Origin: Sabellastarte sp. h YS-2021
Taxonomy: Eukaryota; Annelida; Polychaeta; Sabellida; Sabellidae
Reading direction: 5' to 3'
Length of the DNA stretch: 64,000 nucleotides
Assembly: GCA_964017235.1 (NCBI GenBank)
Contig: OZ024930.1
Coordinates: 151,218,221-151,282,220, forward strand
The notes under the pieces were generated by a model, which saw only the letters and a list, made by a program, of their open reading frames with translations, searched no databases and was not told the DNA's origin. The position numbers and the translations under genes are program-made. This document shows positions 32,333-43,021 of the stretch, piece by piece. Each line of letters starts with the position of its first letter. Position 1 is the stretch's first letter.

Positions 32333-32523
32333 AGACACGAAAAAGATGCTATGACGTCAATAGGTAAACAGGAAATGAAGTACGATGCGCCACCTGGCGA
32401 ATGCACACTCTGTGACCGGTCCTGCCGGTAGTATATACAGGACGTCTTTTTCTGACGTTTGGCGGGACCGGTCGCGCCGACCGGTAAAGCAATTGTCCAT
32501 TGGATAGGATGTATTAACGCAAT
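32333..32523. repeat. DIRS copy 2 right terminal repeat
   Basis: Shares with copy 1 the words 'cgaaaaagatgctatgacgtca', 'cgccacctggcga', 'ccggtcctgccgg', 'gacgtctttttct' and 'gtttggcgggaccgg'. It ends with 'caattgtccattggataggat' and 'gtattaacgcaat', which repeats the front half of the ICR in direct orientation instead of the 'ggtattaactaataaaaat' type extension found at the same end of copy 1. Confidence 0.85.
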
Positions 32524-33010
32524 AAAATACTCATTTTAGTATCTATTACTCAGCTATCCAAAGAGCTACAGTTCTGAAACTTCACTATGTGGTAGATCAA
32601 CCAAAAGTAGGTGAATGACTTATTTAGAAGAAATTGCCTACCTGTAATACTTTTACAGATAAGACATTTACTCATTTTAGTAGCTATTACTCAGCTATCC
32701 AAAGAGCTACAGTTCTGCAGCTTCACTATGTGGTACATCCCCCAAAAGTATGTGAATGACTTATTTAGAAGAAATTGCCTACATGTAATACTTTTAGAGA
32801 TAAAAGACATTTACTCATTTCAGTAGCTATTACTCAGCTATCCAAAGAGCTACAGTTCTGCAACTTCACTATGTGGTAGATCAGCCAAAAGTAGGTGAAT
32901 GACTTATTTAGAAGAAATTGCCTACCTGTAATACTTTTAAAGATAAAAGACTTTTACTTATTTTAGTAGCTATTACTCTGCCATCCAAAGAGCTACAGTT
33001 CTGCAACTTC
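32524..33010. repeat. About 142-bp satellite, related to the 155-bp family
   Basis: Tandem units with 'tagctattactcagctatcc', 'aaagagctacagttctgcaac', 'ttcactatgtggtagatcagc' and 'agataaaagacatttactca'. They share roughly half their length with the 155-bp monomers. More units continue through 33260 and reappear at 38276-38600. Confidence 0.9.
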
Positions 33011-33260
33011 ACTATGTGGTAGATCAGCCAAAAGTAGGTGAATGACTTATTTATAAGAAATTGCCTACCTGTAATACTTTTACAGATAAAAGACATTTAC
33101 TCATTTTAGTAGGTATTACTCAGCTATCCAAAGAGCTACAGTTCTGCAACTTCACTATGTGGTAGATCAGCCAAAAGTAGGTGAATGACTTATTTAGAAG
33201 AACTTGCCTATGTGTAATACTTTCAGAGATAAAAGACATTTACTCATTTTAGTAGCTGAG

Positions 33261-33654
33261 TAGGGGTGTGAAGAGTACAAATAATTTGGGTCGATTGCTC
33301 GCAGATAAAAACTCGACTCGACATCGAGCCCTCGCAAAGTTTAGTATCCACCTCAACAGGAAACGACATCCAATATGGCGGCTCCCGTAAACGAAAAAAA
33401 ATATATAAAGATAAAAGCTTTGAATCGCTTGAATTAGTTATTGTCAGCATATAATATCAATGATATTATGTTAAAAATGGTGGATTATGCGATTTAATGT
33501 AAGTAAGGCATGTTATTTATGCTTTATTAATTAAAAAACGTATCCGGTTCTATAGGTTGTTATATATACACGAGCATTCGACCCTGAGAATTGGGATCGA
33601 ATTTTCATGAAATTTGCCTCGCTCGTCGAGTGTCGACTGCTCGGTCGCACCCCT
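33261..33654. mobile_element. hAT-like MITE with TAGGGGTG ends (also at 35499 and 37738)
   Basis: Ends TAGGGGTGTGA and TCGCACCCCTA form an 11-bp inverted repeat with one mismatch. It lies within a satellite monomer. Flanks 'tagctgag' and 'gctatgag' are only partly alike, so the target duplication is imperfect or mutated. The interior has 'actcgactcgacatcgag' and 'ccaatatggcggctcccg' and no transposase. Present three times because of the 2.24-kb duplication. Confidence 0.8.
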
Positions 33655-33844
33655 AGCTATGAGTGTGCTATGCAAAGACCTATAGATCTGAAACTTCACT
33701 ATGTGGTAGATCAACCAAAAGTAGGTGAATGATTTATTTAGTAGACATTGCCTACCTGTAATACTTGTAGAGATAAAAGACATTTACTCATTTTAGTAGC
33801 TATTACTCAGCTATCCAAAGAGCTACAGTTCTGCAACTTCACTA

Positions 33845-35247
33845 CAGTGTTGATTCTAGAAATTTTGAAATGTGGGGGCGGTTCCCCCCCATGTCTGAAA
33901 AATGTGGGGGCTTGGTCAATAAAAATGGGAACTTGTACCTCCGCCAATGAGGGATTAATTTCAGAAGCATTTGTCTGTCCGTATGTTTGTTAGCAGGATT
34001 GCACAAATGCTACTATATGGATCTTCATGAAAAAAATAGAAGATGGAACTTGATCCAACTTAGATCCCATAAAATTTTGTTACTTATCTGGATCACTGCT
34101 TTGATAAAAAAAATATCAAAGACCTGTGCTCATATTCTATAACAATACTTTTCTAGCAATATTTTTTAAAATAGAAGCGCCTCGATGAAAGATCAAATGC
34201 TTTAAACTCGGGAAGTCATGCCCATAGCACCCAAGTCATTAATATTCATGAGGGATATGAGGTCATAGATTTCCACTGGGGTTTTCTAGCAATATTTTAC
34301 AAAATGAAAGCCTCAACAAAGATCTAACACTTTAAACTCGAGAGGTCATGGCCATAGCACCCAACTCATTAATATTCATGAGAAGATATGACGTCTAGTG
34401 GTGGGATCGGCAGCTTAAATGGCAGATCGAGTATCACTTGTTAGTAGCGAGTTGAACTCGAGTTAAACTCGAGTAATTTTCGGGATAAATTATTTCGTTT
34501 GTTAGCCATTAATATGGCGAAAATATTTTACATGACCGTACATGAGGCAAAATTTGGACCTGGAAATGGGGTTTCGCGATATAATTTAAATTAAATCTTC
34601 ATTGATTTAAGCCAGAATAAAGTAAAAATGCAATATATTTTTGAAAATTTCAGATATTTCTATTGTTTTGGTTAAGTGTCAGCCTTAGATGGTGAAAATA
34701 TTGACGTTTTCAAAAACTCGAGTTTCAATAGCGCAGATCGATGTGTCCCCCAATTATCGCCCATCGAGTTGCAACTTGAGTTTCCGTCAACTCGTCCCAG
34801 CACTAATGACGTCATAGATTTCCCTTAGCGTTTCTAGTAATATTTTATAAAATGGAAGCCTCAACAAAGATCTAACACTTTAAATTTGAGAACTCACAGC
34901 CATAACACCCAACTCATTAATATTCTTGAGAAGATATCAGGTAACAGACATGCTGTATGAACTGGTTCAACAGTATTGTTGTTAGTATCCGACGTTTGCA
35001 TCATCCAATTTCAAACTGTAGTATCTGGGTTTTTTTTCATATGAAATAACATTTTTCACTGAAAAAACGACCAAATATAGCCTTCATAATGATAAAATTA
35101 AGGGATTCTCGCAAAACGATCGGTGCCCCTCCATTTTGTAAACATGCTTGATCGCGTCTTCTACCGAACGCGCCAAATATACCGAATTGCGGGCTAGTAC
35201 TAAAACTCGAGAGATATCGCGTATCCCGCGCTCTAGAAGCATCACTG
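33845..35247. mobile_element. 1.4-kb non-autonomous element E, 5-bp TSD (second copy 36083-37486)
   Basis: Ends CAGTGTTGATTCTAGA and TCTAGAAGCATCACTG are inverted repeats with two mismatches. The 5-bp CACTA flanks both sides (33840-33844 and 35248-35252), and removing the element restores a normal satellite monomer ('ttcactatgtgg'). The interior has two similar arms ('caactcattaatattcatgag', 'cctcaacaaagatctaacact' repeated) and no transposase ORF. A MITE sits inside it at 34396-34805. Superfamily unclear; the CAGTG start resembles some hAT-type elements. Confidence 0.82.
34396..34805. mobile_element. hAT-like MITE, 410 bp, TSD ATGACGTC (second copy 36635-37044)
   Basis: Ends TAGTGGTGGGA / TCCCAGCACTA with an exact 8-bp target duplication ATGACGTC (34388-34395 and 34806-34813). 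The interior is rich in ACTCGAG words and includes 'gttgaactcgagttaaactc'. No ORF. It is nested in element E, so it inserted after E but before the 2.24-kb duplication, because both units carry it. Confidence 0.93.
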
Positions 35248-38200
35248 CACTATGTGGTAGATCAGCCAAAAGTAGGTGAATGACTTATTTATAAGAAATT
35301 GCCTACCTGTAATACTTTTACAGATAAAAGACATTTACTCATTTTAGTAGGTATTACTCAGCTATCCAAAGAGCTACAGTTCTGCAACTTCACTATGTGG
35401 TAGATCAGCCAAAAGTAGGTGAATGACTTATTTAGAAGAACTTGCCTATGTGTAATACTTTCAGAGATAAAAGACATTTACTCATTTTAGTAGCTGAGTA
35501 GGGGTGTGAAGAGTACAAATAATTTGGGTCGATTGCTCGCAGATAAAAACTCGACTCGACATCGAGCCCTCGCAAAGTTTAGTATCCACCTCAACAGGAA
35601 ACGACATCCAATATGGCGGCTCCCGTAAACGAAAAAAAATATATAAAGATAAAAGCTTTGAATCGCTTGAATTAGTTATTGTCAGCATATAATATCAATG
35701 ATATTATGTTAAAAATGGTGGATTATGCGATTTAATGTAAGTAAGGCATGTTATTTATGCTTTATTAATTAAAAAACGTATCCGGTTCTATAGGTTGTTA
35801 TATATACACGAGCATTCGACCCTGAGAATTGGGATCGAATTTTCATGAAATTTGCCTCGCTCGTCGAGTGTCGACTGCTCGGTCGCACCCCTAGCTATGA
35901 GTGTGCTATGCAAAGACCTATAGATCTGAAACTTCACTATGTGGTAGATCAACCAAAAGTAGGTGAATGATTTATTTAGTAGACATTGCCTACCTGTAAT
36001 ACTTGTAGAGATAAAAGACATTTACTCATTTTAGTAGCTATTACTCAGCTATCCAAAGAGCTACAGTTCTGCAACTTCACTACAGTGTTGATTCTAGAAA
36101 TTTTGAAATGTGGGGGCGGTTCCCCCCCCATGTCTGAAAAATGTGGGGGCTTGGTCAATAAAAATGGGAACTTGTACCTCCGCCAATGAGGGATTAATTT
36201 CAGAAGCATTTGTCTGTCCGTATGTTTGTTAGCAGGATTGCACAAATGCTACTATATGGATCTTCATGAAAAAAATAGAAGATGGAACTTGATCCAACTT
36301 AGCTCCCATAAAATTTTGTTACTTATCTGGATCACTGCTTTGATAAAAAAAATATCAAAGACCTGTGCTCATATTCTATAACAATACTTTTCTAGCAATA
36401 TTTTTTAAAATAGAAGCGCCTCGATGAAAGATCAAATGCTTTAAACTCGGGAAGTCATGCCCATAGCACCCAAGTCATTAATATTCATGAGGGATATGAG
36501 GTCATAGATTTCCACTGGGGTTTTCTAGCAATATTTTACAAAATGAAAGCCTCAACAAAGATCTAACACTTTAAACTCGAGAGGTCATGGCCATAGCACC
36601 CAACTCATTAATATTCATGAGAAGATATGACGTCTAGTGGTGGGATCGGCAGCTTAAATGGCAGATCGAGTATCACTTGTTAGTAGCGAGTTGAACTCGA
36701 GTTAAACTCGAGTAATTTTCGGGATAAATTATTTCGTTTGTTAGCCATTAATATGGCGAAAATATTTTACATGACCGTACATGAGGCAAAATTTGGACCT
36801 GGAAATGGGGTTTCGCGATATAATTTAAATTAAATCTTCATTGATTTAAGCCAGAATAAAGTAAAAATGCAATATATTTTTGAAAATTTCAGATATTTCT
36901 ATTGTTTTGGTTAAGTGTCAGCCTTAGATGGTGAAAATATTGACGTTTTCAAAAACTCGAGTTTCAATAGCGCAGATCGATGTGTCCCCCAATTATCGCC
37001 CATCGAGTTGCAACTCGAGTTTCCGTCAACTCGTCCCAGCACTAATGACGTCATAGATTTCCCTTAGCGTTTCTAGTAATATTTTATAAAATGGAAGCCT
37101 CAACAAAGATCTAACACTTTAAATTTGAGAACTCACAGCCATAACACCCAACTCATTAATATTCTTGAGAAGATATCAGGTAACAGACATGCTGTATGAA
37201 CTGGTTCAACAGTATTGTTGTTAGTATCCGACATTTGCATCATCCAATTTCAAACTGTAGTATCTGGGTTTTTTTTCATATGAAATAACATTTTTCACTG
37301 AAAAAACGACCAAATATAGCCTTCATAATGATAAAATTAAGGGATTCTCGCAAAACGATCGGTGCCCCTCCATTTTGTAAACATGCTTGATCGCGTCTTC
37401 TACCGAACGCGCCAAATATACCGAATTGCGGGCTAGTACTAAAACTCGAGAGATATCGCGTATCCCGCGCTCTAGAAGCATCACTGCACTATGTGGTAGA
37501 TCAGCCAAAAGTAGGTGAATGACTTATTTATAAGAAATTGCCTACCTGTAATACTTTTACAGATAAAAGACATTTACTCATTTTAGTAGGTATTACTCAG
37601 CTATCCAAAGAGCTACAGTTCTGCAACTTCACTATGTGGTAGATCAGCCAAAAGTAGGTGAATGACTTATTTAGAAGAACTTGCCTATGTGTAATACTTT
37701 CAGAGATAAAAGACATTTACTCATTTTAGTAGCTGAGTAGGGGTGTGAAGAGTACAAATAATTTGGGTCGATTGCTCGCAGATAAAAACTCGACTCGACA
37801 TCGAGCCCTCGCAAAGTTTAGTATCCACCTCAACAGGAAACGACATCCAATATGGCGGCTCCCGTAAACGAAAAAAAATATATAAAGATAAAAGCTTTGA
37901 ATCGCTTGAATTAGTTATTGTCAGCATATAATATCAATGATATTATGTTAAAAATGGTGGATTATGCGATTTAATGTAAGTAAGGCATGTTATTTATGCT
38001 TTATTAATTAAAAAACGTATCCGGTTCTATAGGTTGTTATATATACACGAGCATTCGACCCTGAGAATTGGGATCGAATTTTCATGAAATTTGCCTCGCT
38101 CGTCGAGTGTCGACTGCTCGGTCGCACCCCTAGCTATGAGTGTGCTATGCAAAGACCTATAGATCTGAAACTTCACTATGTGGTAGATCAACCAAAAGTA

Positions 38201-38274
38201 GGTGAATGATTTATTTAGTAGACATTGCCTACCTGTAATACTTGTAGAGATAAAAGACATTTACTCATTTTAGT

Positions 38275-38600
38275 AGCGTTACTCGGCTATCCAAAGAGCT
38301 ACAGTTCTGCAACTTAACTATGTGGTAGATCAGCCAAAAGTAGGTGAATGACTTAATTATAAGAAATTGTGTGTATGCAATACTTTTACAGATACAAGGC
38401 ATTTACTCATTTCAGTAGCTATTACTCAGCTATCCAAAGAGCTACAGTTCTGCAACTTCACTATGTGATAGATCACCCAAAAGTAGGTGAATGACTTATT
38501 TAGAAGAAATTGCCTATCTATAATACTTTTAGAGATAAAAGACATTTACTCATTTTAGTAGCTATTACTCAGCTATCTACTCACTTAGCTATTGACTTAG
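38275..38600. repeat. About 142-bp satellite units, right side
   Basis: Two further monomers of the 'ctactcagctatccaaagagc' type following the partial third 2.24-kb unit, then a diverged half monomer running into element A copy 2. Confidence 0.85.
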
Positions 38601-38651
38601 ATCTGCAAAAGCAACAAAAATATAAAGGACACAGGAAAGTAAGCTTATCAA

Positions 38652-40790
38652 AAATAGCATCAGAGATGCCCGTACCCCACAGCCTTGGGAAATATTTTCA
38701 ACACCATGAGATATAGAAGTACTGTACCAGTACAAACTTTAGGATACTTTCAGAGCACTGTCAGTTATATAAAGGTCCAAACAATGTTTAAATGGAGAAA
38801 TAATGTTTAAAAGAAAGATAATGCGTATAAAGATGAAGTATTAAAACAAGATAATTCAATAACAAGATGACAGCATTAATCAGTAAACTAAAATTCAACA
38901 CTCTTTATCTACATCTGCATGGCCGAATTATGGTTTAGATGGTTTGAATATTACCATGCATACAGAAGTGGTAATACATTTAATGAATGCTTATTGTGGT
39001 GTTGGAGCAAAATCTGTGGCTCACTTGATGAAATTCTATCTCTTACAATGGGAAGTTATGAAAGTAAAATTCTTAATAAATTCTAATATAACTTTTGCTT
39101 AATCTGCATCAAAAGACAGACCCAAAGGTCCATGAAGATTTTAAAGGTCAAGGTCACTAGGACAAGGTAAAAGGTCAAATTAAGGTCACACCATTATAAT
39201 ACACACCTATAGCCCCTAACGAATGTTCCTACCAAGTATCAACTTCCTACACCTTACGGTTTCCGAGATATAGCCCTGACAAGATTTTATAGGCCAAGGT
39301 CACAATGGCAAGGTCGAAGGTCAAATCAAGGTCACACCATGATGCTGCACACCTACACCCCCTAACCAATGTCTCTACCAAATATCAACTTCCTACAGCT
39401 TACAGTTTCCGAGATATAGCTCGGACAAGATTTTATAGGTCAAGGTCACTACGGCAAGGTCAAAGGTCAAATCAAGGTCAGATCATGACGTTGTACAACT
39501 ACACCCCCTAACCAATGTCCCTACCAAGTATCAACTTCCTACACCTTACGGTTTCTGAGATATAGCCCGGACAAGATTTTATAGGTCAAGGTCACTACGG
39601 CAAGGTCAAAGGTCAAATCCTGGTCAGACCACGACGTTGCATACCGACACAGCCTAACCAATGTCCTTACCAAATATCAACTTCCTACACCTTACGGTTT
39701 CCGAGATATAGCCCGGACAAGATTTTATAGGTCAAGGTCACTACGGCAAGGTCAAAGGTCAAATCAAGGTCAGACCATGACGTTGCACACCTACACCCCC
39801 TAACCAATATCCCTACCAAGTATCAACTTCCTACACCTTACGGTTTCTGAGATATAGCCCGGACAAGATTTTATAGGTCAAGGCCACTATGGCAAGGTCA
39901 AAGGTCAAATCAAGGTCAGACCATGACGCTGCACACCTACACCCCCTAACAAATGTCCCTACCAAATATCAGCTTCCTAAACCTTACGGTTTCCGAGATA
40001 TAGCCCTGACAAGATTTTATAGGTCAAGGTCACTACGGCAAGGTCAAAGGTCAAATCAAGGTCACATTATGACATTGCACACCTACACCCCCTAACAAAT
40101 GTCCCTACCAAATATCAACTTCCTAAACCTTACCGTTTCCGAGATATAGCCCTGATAAGATTTTATAGGTCAAGGTCACTACGGCAAGGTCAAAGGTCAA
40201 ATCAAGGTCACACCATGACATTGCACACCTACACCCCCTAACCAATGTCCCTACCAAATATCAACTTCCCACACCTTACAGTTTCCGAGATATAGCCCGG
40301 ACAACATTTTATAGGTCAAGGTCACTACAGCAAGGTCAAAGGTCAAATCAAGGTCAGACCATGACGTTGCACACCTACACCCCCTAACCAATATCCCCAC
40401 CAAGTATCAACTTCCTACACCTTACGGTTTCCGAGATATAGCCCGGACAAGATTTTATAGGTCAAGGTCACTACGGCAAGGTCAAAGGTCAAATCAAGGT
40501 CAGACTACGACGTTGCACAACTACACCCCCTAACCAATGTCCCTACCTAGTATCAACTTCCTACACCTTACAGTTTCCCAGATATAGCCTGGACAAGATT
40601 TTCAAACTCACGGTCACTACGGCAAGGTCAAAGGTCAAATCAAGGCCAGACCATGACGTTGCACACCTACACCCCCTAACCAATGTCCCTACCAAGTATC
40701 AACTTCCTACACCTTACGGTTTCTGAGATACAGCCCGGACAAACTATTTCCCGCCGCCCGCCCACCCGCCCATCCGGACACCATGGGTGA
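38652..40790. mobile_element. Composite repeat element A, copy 2 (in host intron 3)
   Basis: Head 'aaatagcatcagagatgcccg' then TACCCCACAGCC, a shared left part to about 39120, then about 11 monomers of 146 bp (the word 'gagatatagcc' recurs at about 39266, 39411, 39557, 39703, 39849, ...), and the tail start 'cccgccgcccgcccacccgcc'. The last part, GGCTGTGGGGTA, is missing: the tail is cut at 'caccatgggtgaaaaaa' and joins a 155-bp-like satellite. No coding capacity. Confidence 0.8.
39125..40740. promoter_or_regulatory. 146-bp monomers with nuclear-receptor-type half-sites
   Basis: Most monomers carry AGGTCAAAGGTCA, a perfect DR1 (two AGGTCA spaced by 1 bp, the classic RXR-heterodimer/HNF4-type site), preceded by AGGTCAAGGTCA and followed by ATCAAGGTCA. 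TCAAGGTCA is the extended half-site of ERR and FTZ-F1 (NR5A) receptors. This array therefore holds around ten DR1 sites. Whether any receptor binds is not known; the match to consensus sites is seen, and the role is inference. Confidence 0.5.
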
Positions 40791-41261
40791 AAAAAAAAGT
40801 AGCTGAACAAATTATTTTAGGAAAATACTGTAACTGCAATAGTTTTGGAGTTACAATGGATTTACTCAACAGTCACAATTTCAAAGTAGCTATTACTCAG
40901 CTATCCAATGTGCAACAGGTCTGAAACTTTACTATGTGACAGCTTACCAAAAACTAGATGAATAACATATTTGAAAAGAATTCCCTAACTTTAATACTTT
41001 TGAAGATATTTGAAACTTACTTATGTCATTATTTTGCTACAAATAAGAAAATAGCTATTACTCACTTATGGCATGCAATAGAACCCCAAACTATATGCCA
41101 TCTTATAGTTAAGGACAAAGTAGCTGAACAATATATTTTACGAAAATACTGTAACTGCAAGTTTTGGAGTTACAATGGATTTACTCAACTGTAGAATTTC
41201 AAAGTAGGTATTACTCAGCTATCCAATGTGCAACAGATCTGAAACTTAACTATGTGACAGC
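40791..41261. repeat. Diverged 155-bp-like satellite monomers
   Basis: About three units with 'aatactgtaactgcaatagtttt', 'ggatttactcaacagtcacaa', 'tagctattactcagctatcc' and 'actatgtgacagct'. They abut the truncated tail of element A on the left and a MITE on the right. Confidence 0.8.
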
Positions 41262-41630
41262 TAGTGGTGGTATCGAATAATAATATCTATATCAAACTAT
41301 ATTTTTGCTTTGTGTATCGATCGATATTGAAATATCGGGTCATAGATGTTTTCGGAGAGAGACCTTCCAAACTTTTTCGCAAGTTTTAGTAGTTTCCCGA
41401 AACGTAAACAAATATGGCGTTTCCACTTTAGCGGTAAGTGAAAGTTGACAAAAATGATATAATAACTAATATATTCTTTAAATTTTGTACTTTATTTGAA
41501 TGGAAAACAGCTTAATTTCATCTATTAAATCCTATATTCCGATATTGATATTGTACCCTGCATTATCGATATCAGTATACTTGGCGTGAATTGATAAATA
41601 TTTCAATATCAATAAACAATACCATTACTA
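41262..41630. mobile_element. hAT-like MITE with TAGTGGTGGTATCGA start, mismatched flanks
   Basis: Same family as 43022-43396 but in opposite orientation: both hold 'ggaaggtctctcc' and the 'caaatatggcgtttcc' block next to 'gtttcgggaaa'. The ends are imperfect (TAGTGGTGGTAT / ATACCATTACTA). No target duplication is found: the left flank is satellite DNA and the right flank is repeat C, suggesting recombination at the element or decay. Confidence 0.75.
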
Positions 41631-41637
41631 CTATCTA

Positions 41638-41810
41638 TAATACCCTTTGCTCTAGAGGGCCACCAAAGTCCTTGCTGAAAGTCGAAAAAACGTCTGTGGC
41701 AGCCATCTTGTTTTTCAAAATGAAGCCAAAAATATTCCCAGGCAAGATTTTATGGTTATGAATATATCCTGCAAATTTGAGAAGGCTAGCTATAATATTT
41801 TTTTCATTAG
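41638..41810. repeat. Repeat C unit
   Basis: Closely similar to 5436-5620: 'gctctagagggccaccaaag', 'ccttgctgaaagtcgaaaaaa', 'ggcaagattttatggttatg'. A short CpG-rich piece (41811-41880) follows. Confidence 0.8.
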
Positions 41811-41879
41811 AGCGGTAACGGTAAAATCTCTCCACACTGCAGCGGCGGCGTAACGAAGCGAAATCCATAGTATCCACCG

Positions 41880-42335
41880 GACGCTATCCAGTGGATACAA
41901 ATATGTTATCAAAATAAGACAATGCAATAGCAAGAAGACAGCACCAACAAGTAAAATAACAAGATCACTGCTGCTGTGTTTATCTCTCTTTGGCATACCT
42001 ACACTCCTCAACTAAAGACCCGTCCAAGAACCAAATTCCTGCACCTTACAGTTTTTGACATATAGCCCGGGCAAGACTTAAAGTTCAAGATCACAACCAC
42101 AAGGTCAAATCGAGCTCTCACCATTGACACTATGATGTTGCATAACCACAGCCCCACCCCCACACTCCCATAACCAATGTCTCTTCCAAGTAGCAAGACT
42201 AGCAACTTCCTAAACCTCAAGATTATCAAGACAAGCAAGACAAATTTTTCCCGCCACCCACCCAACCAGCCAGATACCATGGGTGAAAACAAAACCAAAC
42301 AGCATTTAAAGGCTGTGTGGTAATAACATAGACCA
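41880..42335. repeat. Decayed composite element A, copy 4
   Basis: Left sequence similar to other A copies ('aagacaatgcaatagcaagaagacagc', 'tttatctctctttggcat'), one degenerate 146-bp-like monomer ('acagtttttgacatatagcccggg'), and a tail 'cccgccacccacccaacc' with 'aaaggctgtgtggtaa'. It lies less than 60 bp from host exon 3. Confidence 0.65.
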
Positions 42336-42393
42336 ATACACAACATCCTGTCAAGGAATTCTGAATTTTACCCCAGTGATGACTATTTTCTAC

Positions 42394-42541
42394 CTGTGCA
42401 TGTGAGTTAGCCCCCTGTTTCTGAGGTGTCTGCATTCTCACCACCTGCATCTGTGATGGCTGTTGACCCTGGGCTGTCTGTAACCGAACGACCTGTGACT
42501 GTTGGCTGTTCTGCATCCGCACCAACACCTGCTGCGTTGGT
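42394..42541 (-). CDS. Host Gln-rich VVRIQ-repeat protein, coding exon 3
   Basis: Encodes the last base of codon 575 through residue 624. Acceptor 'tgtgatttcag|accaacg', donor 'catgcacag|gtagaa'. The incoming phase matches exon 2 and the exit is phase 0, matching exon 4. It contains the first three regular repeat words: VLVRMQNSQQSQ, VVRLQTAQGQQPSQM and VVRMQTPQKQG. The short exon with one repeat array on each side of a phase-0 intron suggests the repeat region grew across an existing intron. Confidence 0.88.
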
Positions 42542-43021
42542 CTGAAATCACAGAAATGTTTCACCTCCTAATTTTCCTAATTATATATATATATATTCCA
42601 AATAATTCACTGCTAGTGGTGTCTTCACGAGTGGCAATATCGCACATTCACCAGTGGATTAAATGGACAATAATCTAGGATTAATGATCAACTGTATCTA
42701 TAATGGCAACTCATTAACAGCTATTTTGACATTTTGCTGATGATTAAATCACTTACAACTTCTAGACTATTCAATATAGAGCTTTTTTATCAAATATGTT
42801 GTTCAGCTACTTTTTTTATCTGTGTCGTGATAAATTTTCAGAGCTTAAGCTCCACAGTTGTTTAGCTGCTTTGCTATTTTGCCAATAAGTAAGTCACTTG
42901 TAACTTCAAACTATTCTATTAAGAGGTTCTTTATCGAATATGTTGTTACATACTTTTTGATGTTCTGCGTCATGACAAATTTTCAGAGCTGTAGTTATAC
43001 TGCTAACACAGTAATAGCTAC

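Larger units (their letters stand above)
28841..32523 (+). mobile_element. 5'-truncated DIRS-type retrotransposon (DIRS copy 2)
   Basis: Same family as copy 1 but on the plus strand, inside host intron 3 and antisense to the host gene. The gag-like region, the 5' inverted repeat and the Cys-rich segment are missing; homology starts at RLQQFWEKW, immediately after the inverted minisatellite. RT/RNase H is open, but the recombinase carries a frameshift. The right side keeps a poly-G tract, an internal complementary region (32181-32277) and one terminal repeat (about 32333-32490). Confidence 0.92.
33011..38274. repeat. 2.24-kb tandem repeat, about 2.35 copies
   Basis: Units 33011-35248 (2238 bp), 35249-37487 (2239 bp) and a partial third 37488-38274. 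Only a handful of differences were noticed (for example 'agatccc/agctccc' at about 34063/36302, 'acgtttgc/acatttgc' at 34993/37232, and a C-run length change). Each full unit contains satellite monomers, a hAT-like element with TAGGGGTG ends, and a 1.4-kb element that itself carries a MITE. Very high identity means recent duplication or an assembly artefact. Confidence 0.95.

Noticed and set aside
39305..40095. Short frames with repeated words such as YRSRSLRQGQRSNQG
   Set aside because: They arise from 146-bp monomers; they are not proteins.
39125..40740. CRISPR-like array
   Set aside because: Units are whole 146-bp tandem monomers without short repeats separated by unique spacers, and the genome is eukaryotic.
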